64,000 nt of DNA from Brugia malayi (GCF_000002995.4 NW_025062475.1:3564528-3628527); one strand, 5' to 3'. Shown: positions 1-19,574, numbered from the stretch's first letter. A program made the numbers and translations. The notes: generated by a model from the sequence alone, not told the origin.

Positions 1-2974
1 AATTATTATAAAATTTATTTTAAATGAGCAAAAAAAAAAAAGCAAAGGTGCAAGAGGGAAGAATGAAAATTAGCATATTATTTAATATTAATATTTCAAA
101 TAGATTGTTAATAAGAAAAGAAAAAAAGAATGCACCGAAAAACTTAGCTGTTTTTCTTTTTTTTTTTTTAAATATTTTGACTTAGAAATAAAAGTTTTAA
201 ATTTCAAACGAAATAAGAATTTTTATCAATCTATTTAAATTTTTGTTTTTGCTTTATCTTGTTTATTTGAAAAAAAAAATCCCAAATTACATTTTTATTT
301 TTGTTATTTTGTTAAATACTTCAAAACAAAAAAAATTTTTTTTCTATCGATAATCGACTAATAAAATGAAATTTTTTACACTAAATTCTGTACTTCATAT
401 AAATTGAAGTGACTATTATCATTTGTAAAAAAAATTAATTTAAAGCAACAATAGATGTTGGGAAAACAAAAAATATACATCTTGCATTTAAAAAAAAGTG
501 CAATTTTAATAGCAAAAAATTAATTTAGAGGACAGTTTTTTTAGTAAGAGAAAAATATAAATTTAAATATTATTATTTCATAGTGAAAAAGAAAAAAAAT
601 GAAAAAGTAAAAAGAATTGAAAGAATCAAATTGTGGCAAAAAAAGATCTAAAATTATATCTAAAAAAAAAATTATAATAATGAATGAGTGTAACGATTTG
701 TAATGTTTGGAAAGAAAAAATAATTGTTTTTTGTTTTATTTCTAAAAAAAAAGAAAAGATGGAAATAAGAAGAAAAATTTTTTTAAATTAAAAAGAAAGC
801 ATTTTTTTTTTGTCAGTTACACATTTTTAGCAAATTGATCAGCCATTAGTGTGACATTTCATACTGTAAAAAGTTCATCCATCCTATTTATCACAAATTA
901 GACTAATGATTGATAAATTAGCCAAGGCCATAATTTAATTTTTGCTTATTTCGCTTATACTCTCTCATATATGACATTTAAAATTTTTCCGATAAAATTT
1001 GTTTTGAAAGAAAAAAAAATGAACAAAACATAAAAACATATTATTATTGAATAAGAATGGAAATAATTTAAAGTTAATTCAAAGATAATTCATTTAAAAT
1101 AAAACTGTTTATTTATTTGTTTGTTTTTGCTGCATATTTTCGAGAAATCATTTGCAGGATTTGGAATAATTTAATTAATATTTTATCATTCAAATTCTTT
1201 ACATATATATATATAATTATTTGAATCATTATATTTAAATAATTATTTTTTAGTAATCTTTTTGAAGTAAAAAATAATTTTAAAAAAAATAATTAAAAAT
1301 TAAATCCTGCTGCTTCAAATTAATTATACTAGCAATAGAAAAAAAATTTAATAAATTGGAATTGGATAAAAATTTATCAGCAAAAAAAAAAAAGAAAAGT
1401 ATATTTGAATTGTGTAAAACAAAAAGTAAACTCACTGCGGGAGATTGAAGGTTAGCCGAAAGAAAATTACACACTTACTAAACCATCGGTGGGTTATTAT
1501 CACGGATAATCTCGAACGAAATAAAAAATGACAACATCCATCCATGGGTATTTTCAGAGATATATTAGCTCGTTGGATGACTTTATTTACTTTTGCCGAT
1601 GTGACACGATGTCAATCATAAATTACCCAATGGAATTATATGTAAATATAAAATTCAGCCTATATCTATTTGACAGAAATATATCAAAATTTTGATTTTA
1701 AACAGTGCAATTCTTAATTTTAAACAAAAAAATTTTTTTATTTCCATTTTTTCCACTTAAAATTGTTATTTTTCTTTTTTAAATTTAATTGATGAAAAAT
1801 ATATGTATGTGCGTAGAATTAGAAAAGAATTTATTAATGTATTTTTTACCATTTAAATGAAAATTCTAATTTTAAATATTATAATTTTTAGAAATTCAAT
1901 TACATTAAATTTCTTTAGTAAATTAGATTTTGGCAGTTCTCTTTTGACCAACACAATATGTATATATTTGTGGTTTTAATGATATGTTTATCATGTTTAA
2001 ATGAATAATTAAAATACTTTATTCTTTTTTTAGTCTTTTTTTTTATTTTAGTAATTAAGAAAAAGAATTGGTTATTTATAATAATTCCAATCGTTACAAT
2101 TTATTTTCTAATCATAGAGATTTAGTGCAAAGATTAAATTATGATTAAAGATTAAAATTATGATTAATAAATTACAAATATTAATACTTGAATTCAAATT
2201 TCCTTCACAGCAATGCTACTAGGAAATTCAAAGAGTAAATTTTACTAATTGTTTTCTTTTTCGTTATTTGAAATTTTAAGCATTAATTTTAGACATCAAA
2301 AATTTATTTCATAACAATTTGTACATTAATGCTGCAAAAATGAAATATAATACAGAAACATAGTTTGTGCTATAAATTTAAATATCAAATAGAAACAAAA
2401 AAAAAAAGAAAAAATGAAAAAGAAAAGAAAAATTCTATTTTAACAGTGTTTTTGAATTTCTTTTTCTTTTTGTTTATTATTTTTAAATATTTCAAAAAAT
2501 TGAGTTTTTTTTTCCGCAATCAAAAAATTTTCTACCATAGAAATATCAAATTATAAAAAGAAATTATTTCATAGCATAAAAATTATACAATTAAAATGAA
2601 AAAGAAAAAATGAATAAAAATATGTTTAACAAATGAAAGAAAGAAAGCAAAAAAGAAATTTCAGAAAAAAAAAAAAGAAAAAAAAAAGATTGTTATTACT
2701 TATTCAAATAGTTGTATTGATTAAAGCTTAAAACTTAGTAAATTAATAACTTAAAAAAGGAAAGAAAGATAAAAAGTGAAAAGAGATGAAACTATTAGAA
2801 ATATATAATACTGAATGATCGGTTAATTATATATTTGGAATAATTAATATAAATGTCATTGCTAAAATGTCTCAGTCATAATTACCGCCTTAATGCACTT
2901 CAATTTAACTAATTTTGACATATTCGCTCAAATTGATATGCATTCGAGTTAATTTATACATTAATATATTCTTA

Positions 2975-3175
2975 ACCTCTTCTTTCTTTCTTTTCCCCTT
3001 TCTTTCCTTCCCTATTCTCTCTCTCTCTCCCTCTCTCTCCTCCTTTCTTATTTGCTTGTTTACTTCCAATATTTATCTCCTTGACCTCTTTTTGTTTTCA
3101 TTTCTTCCTCTGTGCCTCTTTCTCTTTTTCTCGTTTTCATTCTATCGCTTTCTCTATCTTTTTTCTTCCCCTTCT

Positions 3176-3218
<43 letters not shown>
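2975..3218. repeat. pyrimidine tract ending in a CT microsatellite
   Basis: About 240 bases of the plus strand are almost pure C and T apart from short interruptions, ending in an uninterrupted run of about 18 CT units (about 3181-3217). The plus-strand open frame across it encodes only Ser/Leu/Phe-rich low-complexity sequence and is not a gene. Confidence 0.85.
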
Positions 3219-3222
<4 letters not shown>

Positions 3223-4155
3223 AGATATAACTGCAATCAGCGTTCTTCGTTCATTCAGCATATCCTTTATGCTTAATTAGCATGCAAATGCAAGTCGTGC
3301 ATGTTAATTACTGCAATAAATACTATTGAAATGTTTTAAATTGCATTTTCCCTATAATTAGCAAATAATTATTATCGTAAAATACAAATACAAATTTTTT
3401 TTAAAAAAAAATACAAATTTATTAAATTTAAAAGGAAAAAAATTGTCTTAAAAAAAGACGCAAAAAAAGGCAAAAATTAATCAAAATTAAAAAAAAAACA
3501 GTGATTTTTTTAAAATTAATAAGTGAAAAAAAAAAAAATGAAAAAGTAAATTGTAATTTAAAAAAGTAAATTCATAATTAACAATTAATTATAGTTGTAA
3601 TTATCTAATATTACCTTACAGGAAATATTTTACATAATACTTTAACAATTAAACGATCCTTTTTAATTATTCTTTCTAATTTTTTTAAAGTTTAATTAAT
3701 CTTTCTAATTAGCTCTATCTAATTATGATATTAGAAATCAAACAATTTTAACAATTATCACAATGTGTTTAGGCTTAATTTATTATATTTATCATTTTTC
3801 AGAATTGATCGATTTCATGCAATTTAATGATAAAAATTCGAAATTTTCAATTTTAGAAATGAAATTGCTACAAATTTGAAAATTTTCTAAATTTCTATTT
3901 TAAATTTAACTGCTAAAAATCTAAACACAAATAAAAAACTCTCAATGAATTAAGTTTAAATTCATTTAAGATTTCAATTCTTTCCTATTTTTTATTTGAG
4001 TCTTTTTCCAAAGATGAAATTGTTAAAAAATTTTTGAAACTTTCTTCAAATTCAAATTTACATTGAAAACATTGCTGCTAAAAAAAAATCGAAATGCAAA
4101 ATAAAAAAACTTACAATGAATTACTGTCAATTTCATTAAAGGTTTCAATTTGTTC

Positions 4156-4159
<4 letters not shown>

Positions 4160-4186
<27 letters not shown>
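4160..4186. repeat. poly(T) tract
   Basis: An uninterrupted run of about 26 T, one of the longest homopolymers in the window. It is a likely site of assembly or length error. Confidence 0.8.
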
Positions 4187-4627
4187 GAGCTTTTTTTCTA
4201 AAAGATAAAATTATTTCAAATTCTTTAAATTTTCATTTGAATTACAAATATGCTTAAGTTTTTGTTTTCATTCTTTTTTTTAATAACTGAACAAAATAAT
4301 TGAAAATTTCTTATACCCAAAGTTTAAATTACTTTATTTTGAACTAATTTACTTTATTTTTTTTTCAAATGATATGTTTCATTTGGAAAGAAGAAATTAC
4401 ATTTCATTTTTTTATCAGTGAGAAATAGTTTGCTTTCCCTTTTTTCTTTGGCAAATTTCGGGTAAAGTCATAATGAGCGAATAAGTACGAACCTTTGATT
4501 TTTTAGATTATTAAAATGCCCGTTGAAATTTAATTTGATCTGCTCAGACAGTACGAATACATTTTTTGTTATCATATTATTTTAAAACTCAAAGCATAAT
4601 GAAACAATAATCATCGCAGACCAGGTA

Positions 4628-4688
4628 CAGGTCGAACCCAAGACCCATTGTGCTTAGGTACAGCGCAACACCGAACTACGCCACGACC
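4628..4688 (-). repeat. tRNA-derived relic or SINE-like element with A and B boxes
   Basis: This is a GC-richer island in an AT-rich background. On the minus strand, 4683-4671 fits the pol III A box (TGGCGTAGTTCGG) and 4638-4628 fits a B box (GGTTCGACCTG, eight of eleven consensus positions). The distance between them matches a tRNA. The presumed acceptor and T stems do not pair, so this is not a functional tRNA. A degenerate tRNA or a tRNA-derived short interspersed element is the best reading. The position of an anticodon loop would suggest a Leu (AAG) ancestor, but that is weak. Confidence 0.4.
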
Positions 4689-5092
4689 CCACCTGCTACA
4701 TTGTCTTTGCATAAGTAATTTAAATTTTGAATTTTCGAATTCAGTATTTGTGTTAAGTTTGTGTTCTATAAAAATATTTATCCATTCATTTTTTGTTGTC
4801 AAAGTAATACTAATAATAATTAAAGTAATTAATAAAAATAAAAAATAAAAATTTGAATAGTTTATTTGTAAAACAATGTGTGAAATTACAAATTATTCGA
4901 TTATTACAACAGATATTTAATTATTAAGAAATAGTAGTTACAAAAGAAGGCAGTAATTTTTTTCTATGCATCTAAGAATAAAAAAAAATGTGAAAAGATG
5001 ATAATTATCATATAAATGTCAAAATTAAGTTGAAATTTTAAAGTAATAAGTAAAAATTTTAAATGATTAACTAATAAAATTGTTAATCAATA

Positions 5093-5166
5093 TTTAACTT
5101 AACTATCATATAAATTTTAACTTAACTATCATATAAATTATATTTAACTTAACTATCATATAAATT
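5093..5166. repeat. short tandem repeat, three copies
   Basis: Three near-identical copies of a unit of about 22-25 bases (core TTAACTTAACTATCATATAAA) follow one another, the third set off by a few extra bases. It lies in intergenic DNA. Confidence 0.7.
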
Positions 5167-5957
5167 AATAGAAAAATAAATTTTAAGATAATCAATAATT
5201 AGCTCATTTATTATACAAATTAATAGATGCATTAGAATCATTTACAATCATTTTATCAATATTTTATTTATAATAAATATGCTATGTTTTAGTTAATGCA
5301 AGAAATAAATTCATCACAAAAAAAAAAAAAAAAGAAAATTCAAATATTTGAAAATGATTGACGCATAAGCATAAAGGATAAAAGATTTGTTCATTCAATG
5401 ATTATATATGCAAATAAGAAAGAGTGCTAATAACTCATAGTTGGATACAATTGAATAGAACTAATTGCGTCATTTGAAGAATGAGCTCGAAATGACGCAC
5501 TAAAATTGCTCGATGAAGATAACAGTGCAAGACTATGTGTACAGTAAATATTATTGACACTTTTTTTTTTGTTGGTAAAGATTAAGAAAGATTGAAAATC
5601 TAGGTCTAGAATCTTTAAATGATAGATTTAGTTAAAAATTTAATTAAAAAATTTTTAAATTAATATCTGAATAATTCTATTCAGAATTTGAAATGTTCAG
5701 TTTTTTTTTTTTTCTTTTTTGAATTAAAAGGAAATTACTGATCAATTCGTTCTGTGTGAATTTTGATGATTATGGAGAAATCATTTATAATAAAAAGATA
5801 GTGATACTTTTAAAATATTAAATAGAGTTAAACATCATTTACTTTCTGTAATTTATCATTGAATTTCATTTTTCTCATTTTCTTTATATTGCATTTTATA
5901 TTCAAATTTTATATGATTTATATTATGCACAATATAAATCATGCAAAATAATGTAAA

Positions 5958-5958
<1 letters not shown>

Positions 5959-6004
<46 letters not shown>

Positions 6005-6068
6005 TATTATTATTACTGTTATTATTATTATTGTTATTATCATTATTATTATGATTATTATTATTATT
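5959..6068. repeat. ATT trinucleotide microsatellite
   Basis: About 110 bases of nearly uninterrupted ATT repeat with a few interrupting C or G bases. The minus-strand frame across it encodes poly-asparagine and is an artefact of the repeat. Confidence 0.9.
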
Positions 6069-7860
6069 GCTCAATTTATTAATTACCCTTTTTTTAAAAA
6101 ACTTCCAACTGAAGATGATAAATTACTTTAAGAGTGATGACGGAAGAGATGGGTCGATTAGAATGAAAAAAACATTTGCTGCAACAAAGATATCTAACAA
6201 ATACAATGATAAAAGTTTTGGCGACAATGCACAGCGGGTGACTGTAGCGGTCAAAAGATCAGATTACTTCTGTATTGTCTAAAGATGCATTTCATTGAAT
6301 AGTACAAAGCAATTATTCATTCCACTATTAGTTTAAACAAAAAAAAAAAATCGAGCAAATAGATTTTTTAACTGGCGCAACTATATTATGTATGCGCATT
6401 CTCGAATAAATTAACCATAGAAGTCGGAGACCATTTCATTTGGATGATATTTACTTTTGCATATCATGGTTATAATATAGTTAATTAAAGTGATTAAACA
6501 AAATCTATTTACTAAATTTCTTCGCTTTATATCTAATAATTAATTAGCAATTAACTGGGTGTCAAGATAATTAAGCCGCGAAGTGTTTTAGCTTATATGT
6601 GGACAAACACATTTTACAGCTATAAAATGATTTATCGGTTTTTTTTGAATGAAAATATAAAGTGCGAGAACTGGTAAAAGATAGATATGAAATTAAATAG
6701 CATTATAAAAAGTATATGAAGCAAAATAAATATAGTAATAATAAAAATATTATGAAAAACTATTCATACAATTAATTGCTCGTGATTAATTTAAACAATA
6801 AATAAAAAATTATTTTTTAAATAATAAATAAATAATTCTGGCACAGGATACCTAGTTTTTGCATAAAACTAAACATAGGAGTACACAAATAAGTTGTAAC
6901 AAAACTTGTACTATCAAATAAAATTTAAATTGTTCAAATAATTGCATGGTAAATAAAATATGATAATAATTAGTTATTGCTTAACATATGAACAAATGAA
7001 AAAATAATAATAATAATAATAAAAATAACTGAATTATGATGCATTTTAAGAAGTACATGAAATGAAATTTCTAAGCTATTTTAATATTATTATAAATATA
7101 TCAAATATTCTTACTGACTCAATAAATGTGTTGCTTATTGCTTTAAATAAAATAAAAATTCATAATTCATGAAATGATAATGTAATCATTTAATCATCAC
7201 TCAAAAGAAACTGCAAATTCAAATTCAATTTATAGCAAAGCATTCAAAGTAATTTGAAAAGAAAGAATTGTGAAATCGAAACCGTCATAAAATAATTGGA
7301 ACACAAGACTAAATATAATTGGAATTGAAAATGCCTTAATATAATCGAATAGGAAAATGACGCGGAAGTAATGGAAATAAAAAGTGACTTTTAGTTAATT
7401 GAAAGAAAAAATGATAGAACGATAATTTTGAAATAAATTGTAAAAAATAATAACATCCTTAAACACAAAGTATAACAGTAGTTTATCGCACAAATACATA
7501 TTCAACAAATTTTCTCGAGTATTTAAAGATCTTGAGAATGATCATCGAAAACTCTTAAACTAATAAATTAAAACTAAGCAATGAAAACGAGATGATAAAA
7601 GGTAATATAAATTATACATTCAGTTACATTTATGAAGCGAAAGCATAAATTCCAGTTAAAAATCTAAACTTTATCCATCATACATTGAAGCACTTATTTG
7701 CTTATTTATTTTCAATATACATTACATCAAAACTTTAAATGTTCTCATTTTAACAGTAAGCATACTTACATCTTTCTACGATCGATTATCAAACGCGTCT
7801 TTTCATTTATTATTACGGTAAGTTATCATATGGTATTCTCTTACCGTATCTCTTCCTTCT

Positions 7861-7912
7861 GTGACAGGCTACCGTATGCCTTTCTTTATGATGCCTGTCT
7901 ATGGTAGGTCAC
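7861..7912. repeat. imperfect hairpin with ACCGTA arms
   Basis: The ends are complementary (GTGAC at 7861-7865, GTCAC at 7908-7912). Just inside them are CTACCGTA on the left and TATGGTAG on the right, so the arms pair with a 3-base bulge and one mismatch. The TACCGTA core recurs at 7842-7848 and inverted at 7813-7819. This could be the remnant of a small inverted-repeat element. Confidence 0.3.
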
Positions 7913-9087
7913 AGTATTTTTTATTTGATATTTACGATACATTATAGTATTCTGTTATAATTTTTGTTTGTGAAAGATCACCGTATTTTTCTTATCTTTT
8001 TGTTTACGGTTATTGTATAGTTTTTCTCTTTCATTACAATAGCTTGTAGTACTATTGTTATGTTGAATAGAAAGTAATATAAAATATATATATAATAAAA
8101 CTAAAACATAACATAATAAAATATAATATAATAAAACTAAATATATAATCAAACTACAAAATGATTAAAAAAAAAAACTTTTGTTGTAACATAAGCAATA
8201 CAAATAAATAATATCAAAGCGTATCAGGTTTCTTTTTCACTTTTCCTTTTATATTTGCTTGCATTAAATTAAACAAAACTTTACAGAATTTATATGTTTC
8301 TACCACATTACTTTATCTTATTATCAATAAAAAAATTTGTATCACTTAATTTTTTTAACATCAAATTGAGCGATTATTATCAAAGTATGAAGGCATTATC
8401 TTTCGTTTCAAATAAGTTTTTTTTTTCCTTTTTTTCATTGAAGAAAAAGATAGGAAGAAATGATATTTAACATTTGACATTTTAAAAATGAAATTGAAGG
8501 TCAAAAGGAAGAAAAATGAAAAATTGAAAAGATCAGATTTGTTAGATACAATGACAATAATTTTTACTGCAAAATCTTTGTCGCAATTTCTCTACATATA
8601 CAAAAATTATTTTTACAAATTTCTTTTTCTTATTCACAATGTAATTTTCTTTTTTTTCAACAATTTCTGTTGTAATTTGCAAAAGAAAAAACTAAAAAAA
8701 AAAGTGGTGGAATTAAATAAAAATATTATATGTATATGAGACAAATTTTATTAAAACGAGAAAATATATAATACATTTTAAAGAAAATGTCGATTTGTTA
8801 CTGACCTTATTTACCACCTTTCTATTCTTCATTACCATCTTTCGTTCATACAGTTTGATAAAGTGACAATGAAATTGTTCATTGAAGAGTTACACAAAAG
8901 GCCTTGAACGAAATTTTAAATATTTTATTTCGATGAAATGATAGAAATTTTTTTTTCCTTTTTTTTTGTGGAAGTTACAAGAAAAATAATGAGTGTAAAT
9001 GAAGGAGGAGAAATTTTTGAGCTCATAAAATTGTCGTATTGTCGTTTTGTTCCAGTGCCTATACTTCTAGGTTGGTAGGAACTAAAT

Positions 9088-14767
<5,680 letters not shown>

Positions 14768-14840
14768 AAATTTCTCAAATATATTTTTAAAAAAAAGAAA
14801 ATACTGTGTAACATTTTAAATTATACATTTATTATATAGC

Positions 14841-14846
14841 AATAAA
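14841..14846 (+). terminator. poly(A) signal of alpha-tubulin
   Basis: A canonical AATAAA lies 74 bases after the tubulin stop codon in otherwise non-coding sequence. It is a reasonable cleavage and polyadenylation signal. Confidence 0.6.
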
Positions 14847-16218
14847 TTATCACTTTTCTCCCATAATATAACAATCATTGTAAACAAACAACAATAATGT
14901 TAAAGTTATTTGCATAGTAATTGGAGCAACATTAAAAATATTTAATGAATAATAATTTTGGATGATTAAATTTTTTGATTTATTCAAATATCAATTATAT
15001 AATTTACTCAAACTTATTAATACTTATAGTAACTAATAATTTCTGTTGTATTTATTAATAATTCTCTTACTAAATACATATATGAAATGCAAAAAAAGAA
15101 AAAAAAAAACAATTTCTGATAACAACCTAATCAAAATTTCATCTTTTTTTCAAGAAAAGAATACGTTCATTTCATTTCTTTTTTTTTTTTTTTTTAAGAT
15201 GTATTAAAAGATAAAAGTAAAATGAAAATTACTATCACTACTATCATCTCAGTTTCAATAACTGCATTTCTGATAAGAAATTCTGAGGTTCTGAAACGTT
15301 CGTAAAGAAAAAAGTAAACAAATTCAAATAAGAAATAACAATAGATGAAATGAAGTAAACGAAATAGTAGAATAAGAAAGCAGTTGAAATAGCAATAAAT
15401 AAAAGTGTCACCATCAACTGTCATCATAAGCTTTACAGCATATTTGATAGGAGAGAAAATGTATGAGCATAATAAAAGTCATAAATAAGAAAATAAATAG
15501 GATAAATAAAGAATGCACAGTTGTACAGAGTAATAAAATAGGTATTGATAATGAAGCACCTGAATAATGATAACAAATGATAAGTAAGTCTAAGAATAAT
15601 TATGCAAAAAATAAAGAATAGAATATTGTTAAGTAATAAACGAAACAATTCCAATATGCAATCAATTTATGTAATTCGGACAACCTATTAATTCGGAATA
15701 ATATTCCGTCCGGTTCATTACATACATGTGTTTGCATGTGTGAATGTGTGTGTTTATGTGTCTTCTGTCTACACATAGTTTTTCCATTTGTTGGAGTAGG
15801 AAATAGAGGAATGGCAAAAGGGAAATTAAAATAAGCAAAAGTAAAATATTAAACTAAGAAAACCAATTTAAAAAGGTCTTAAATAAGTAAACTGAAATAA
15901 TATGCAAATAACTTTTTAAAAAAAAAAATATATTTGTAGTATGAATGGATTAATGTGAAAGTTTGAAATGGAAAATATATGCATGCCAAATAACAAATAT
16001 ATTTAGCAAATTTCAATTTTTATTATTCTATCAACTTTTTATTTCCTTTTCTCATTTTCATTTCAAAACTCAAATTCTTTAGATTCATATAATTAAATGT
16101 TTTATAGCATTGATTACCAATTATTCACATTCATTTGGTATTGTCATCAAATATCACAAACTAATGAAAAACCATTAACAACAAATGTAATTAGTAATGT
16201 TAATTTAAATTAAAAAGT
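14847..16218. other. intergenic region between convergent genes
   Basis: Non-coding AT-rich DNA between the 3' ends of the alpha-tubulin and Cosmc-like genes. The two minus-strand frames near 15200-15650 are hydrophobic low-complexity sequence without homology. A TTTATT (AATAAA on the minus strand) near 16019-16024 could serve the Cosmc-like gene. Confidence 0.6.
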
Positions 16219-19200
16219 TTAATAACCAAACACTTTGATTGTGCTAGTTGTATAATCCAAAATTCGATGATCACGATAATTTAAACCACCGAATGATATG
16301 CCTTGATCACTGCAGCAATAAAGAGGATTCTGCTAAAAACAGATGCAACAATTAATAATAAATTAAAATATAATTGATGAATTTTTTGAGTTTCAGCAAT
16401 TTTTAAAAACTGTTCCATTAATTAAATACACTTTTTAACATAATAATTGAATAATAGAATTAATCATAACTGTTTATTATCATTATATGAAAATTGATTA
16501 TGTTACAACAAATAGGTATAATTATTAAATTGAAATTTTTAAAAGTTGCTGAATAAAATTCCTAATTAATTAGGTTAAAAAACAAAAAATAAAGAACCAT
16601 TTTTTTTGAAAAATCCAATTCACTGCCTGCAATTAATTCATTGAAACCATTTGGGATAAACAAATGCTTTCCATCCTGTAAATTTGCTAAAATTTCATTC
16701 AAGCATTTCTTTTTTCAAAAAAATAATATTCTAAGATGATAACATTTTATGATTAATCTTATCAGATAGATCAATAAGTTTTAAATCGATTAATTTTTCT
16801 TCCTAAAGCATATGATACTATAAATGGATAATAGCTTAAATAGATGTATGATATGTTATCAATTAGATGAATTATGCATTCATTAAATTTTTTCTCTAAA
16901 GCACTGATATAATAAGTTAATAATATTTTAATATACTAAATAGTCAAATAAATGATAGTCTTATCATTTTAGCTATTTCATTCTTTATATGATTAAAAGC
17001 ATTTATATAGATTAACTAGTAATATCCTAATGAAATATTTACACATGATAACCTTATCAATTGGATCAACAAGTTGTACATTCATTAGATTGCTACATCG
17101 CATCAGTGCTCGTTCTGTAGCACGGGGTGATAACCATCCAAAACAGTTATCATTAGCCATAAGGTCGAGAGCAGTGCGGGAAAAAACGATGCCAGCTTGA
17201 GGTAGAATTGTTGTATAAATATTCCATGGGAATAAATATGAACGGAAATTTCTAGAAAGTTGTAAGAAAGTTTAATTTTAGTTTTTGCTTTTTAAACAAT
17301 TATTGGAAGTAGCATTGATAATTTATGATAATAACAGCTTGTAATAAAATTTAATCAATAACATATGAGTGATAGTAATTGATAGTGACAAATATACATG
17401 TTGGATAATATTTGTAATAAATAAATATGATTATAATATTTAGCAACAAATAATAAAAAATTGATAATAATAGTAATAGTGATAAGAAAAAAATCGTAAT
17501 TATGATAACACTAGACGATAAGTAAATATGGCAATATAAACTAATCTTATCATTAGTAATAAACAAACACAATGTGCAAATTGTTAGTAAAAAATAAACC
17601 TGATAGTGATAGATCAATCTAGTAGTGATAATGATATGACATGATATGTAATGACTTTAGTATGTTTTCGTGATATTACTTTCTGCAGTTTCAACTATTC
17701 TTCTTTACTTATATATCTTTGTTAATTATAAAGTATAATATTTACTAATGCAAGCAAAGAAAATCAAAATTTTTTTTAATCAAAACTGAAATTAAATTAG
17801 AAAAGTTTTGTAACAAAATCAAATTGTGACTTAACAAATTTAAAACTCATTAAATAATTGTTTTAGCTCAAGACATTATTTTAATAATTTTAAAATGTCA
17901 TTTGTAAATTGCTAACGTAATTTTTTTTTTTTTATATAGTAAAGAAATTATGGCTGCAAGAAAAGATCTGAAGGGAAAAAAAGAAGTGAATAACGAAGAC
18001 ATAACGTAACGGATGTCTTGTTTTACTTTATAAGCAAAGGAAAAAAGAGAGGGAGGGAGGGAGGAGGGAGAGAGAGAGAGAGGGAGAGAGAGAAAGAAAA
18101 AAAGGAAATGAATTTACGAAATTTACTAGTTATTAAATCATTTGATAATGTAACAACCAATGAAATATGCTATTATTTTTCAAAATGCAATAAATGAATA
18201 TAATGTGAGATGTTATGAATGTATGATAAAAGACAAAGTATGATAAAAATTATTTTAAAATATTATTTTAATAAAAAGGAAAATGTTGCTATAATCATTA
18301 TAGGTCATTGATAATAGTTGAAAAATGAGATTAACTTTAAAATTGAAATCAATCAGTAAAATCTTGGAAATAATAAGAATAAAAGCTGCTAAATTAACAT
18401 TTATTGTAATTTATTGTTTTGAGAGCATTTAGAAATTTTGGAAACACACAGGAAAAAAAGCGATGTACTCCCACTTTAAAAGCTCGCAGAGAAAAAATCA
18501 CATAACTTCTTGCTGCCTTTTTTTCAATCAAAAATACTACGGAAAAGATGATAACAAATTTATATATACATATATGGAATATGATTTCTAAATTTCAATT
18601 TTCTAATCAATTTTTCTTAAAATTCTAATCACATAAGTTCAGTTAAAAAGAAAAATTTAAAAACCATTTGAAATAAAATTAAACTACCTTTTGCTAGATA
18701 TCCTTCCTAATATAAATGATTGTTGTGAATTATTCAGTGCTGACAAAAGCCGTCGTAAATTTGCCATAACAATAAAAGTCTGCTCATCACTAATAATTGT
18801 CCAAAATTGATTCTGTTGTTCATTATACTTTGTGGAGTATTTGATAATTTCGCGATATAAATCCCAATGATATTGTGTTTTCTTCGTTTTTACAAATGCA
18901 ACATTAATCTCTTCTACAATACTATATAATAAAGTAAATTCAAAAAAGAAGGAACAGCATTTGTTTGCTATGTGAGACTTTAATAAAGTTACAAATTTTT
19001 CTGTAATCTAGCTGAAATACTTCAATACACATTTAAAATAAATTAAAATTTCTAATTTAGTGAGTCCAAACTTATATTTTCATTATTTTATTGCATATAA
19101 TACAACAGTCATGATGGAAAATGATGGTGATAATAGATGCTAAGAGTAATAATGATAATAATAATGTAATGATAATAGTAATAATTATAGTAATAATAAT

Positions 19201-19574
19201 GAATTACCTGAGAAATTACGGCGAATCCCTTCTGAATTTGTTATATAAACAGTATGATTGCATTGTTTGGTATAGGTGTCACGCAATGTTTGGACATATT
19301 TCCGCTTAAATATCTGATTGGGATGGATGAATATAATGCACTGTATTTGAATATCAGACAGAATTGAAGTATTTAAATTGATCGAAGTAAAGTGTCTCGA
19401 TTGATTTATTAAAATGGATTGTGTAGCAGTTTCATCTTCATAATTAAATGTGACACAAAATCCAAGTAGAATGCCAATTAAAATACCAAGAATAAATCGC
19501 GTAGTGTTATTAGATAACCATTGCTTGCGACAAGTTGCGATTAGTCGCGACAATATCAAAATCACTTGTCGCAT
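16219..19574 (-). CDS. C1GALT1C1: core-1 galactosyltransferase-family protein, Cosmc-like
   Basis: Predicted type II membrane protein of the ER/Golgi, probably the chaperone that folds the core-1 O-glycan T-synthase, or a catalytically inactive relative of it. Exons (5' to 3'): 19574-19208, 18913-18688, 17251-17053, 16675-16598 and 16332-16219, giving 327 aa (human Cosmc is 318). A short N-terminus precedes one membrane segment at about residues 27-43. The lumenal part contains CIIFIHPNQ, an NQFWTIISDE block, FILGR, AGIVFS and the family CCSD motif near the C-terminus. Where T-synthase has the metal-binding DxD (ADDDT), this protein reads SDEQT. The distance from DGK to CCSD (31 residues) fits Cosmc better than T-synthase. 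Acceptor choice for exon 2 uses the second AG, because the first would introduce a stop. The alternative is a divergent inactive T-synthase paralogue. Confidence 0.8.
18042..18108. repeat. GA-rich purine microsatellite
   Basis: A purine tract of GGGA and GA units inside intron 2 (between the second and third exons) of the Cosmc-like gene. It is low-complexity and has no coding potential. Confidence 0.8.

Larger units (their letters stand above)
1..9087. other. gene-poor AT-rich intergenic region
   Basis: I find no supportable protein gene in these nine kilobases. Open frames are short, low in complexity and lack flanking splice sites or family resemblance. The region holds many A and T homopolymers, a long pyrimidine tract, an ATT microsatellite, a three-copy tandem repeat near 5093-5166, a tRNA-like relic near 4628-4688 and an imperfect hairpin at 7861-7912. 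The last few hundred bases should include the promoter and 5' leader of the alpha-tubulin gene, but I could not identify a TATA box or start site with confidence. Confidence 0.6.

Noticed and set aside
1490..1680. A stretch slightly richer in GC than its surroundings
   Set aside because: Read in all frames on both strands it gave no open exon with homology.
2915..3223. 102-codon plus-strand frame
   Set aside because: It consists of Ser/Leu/Phe from a CT-rich tract and has no gene features.
5856..6074. Asparagine-rich open frame
   Set aside because: It is the translation of an ATT microsatellite.
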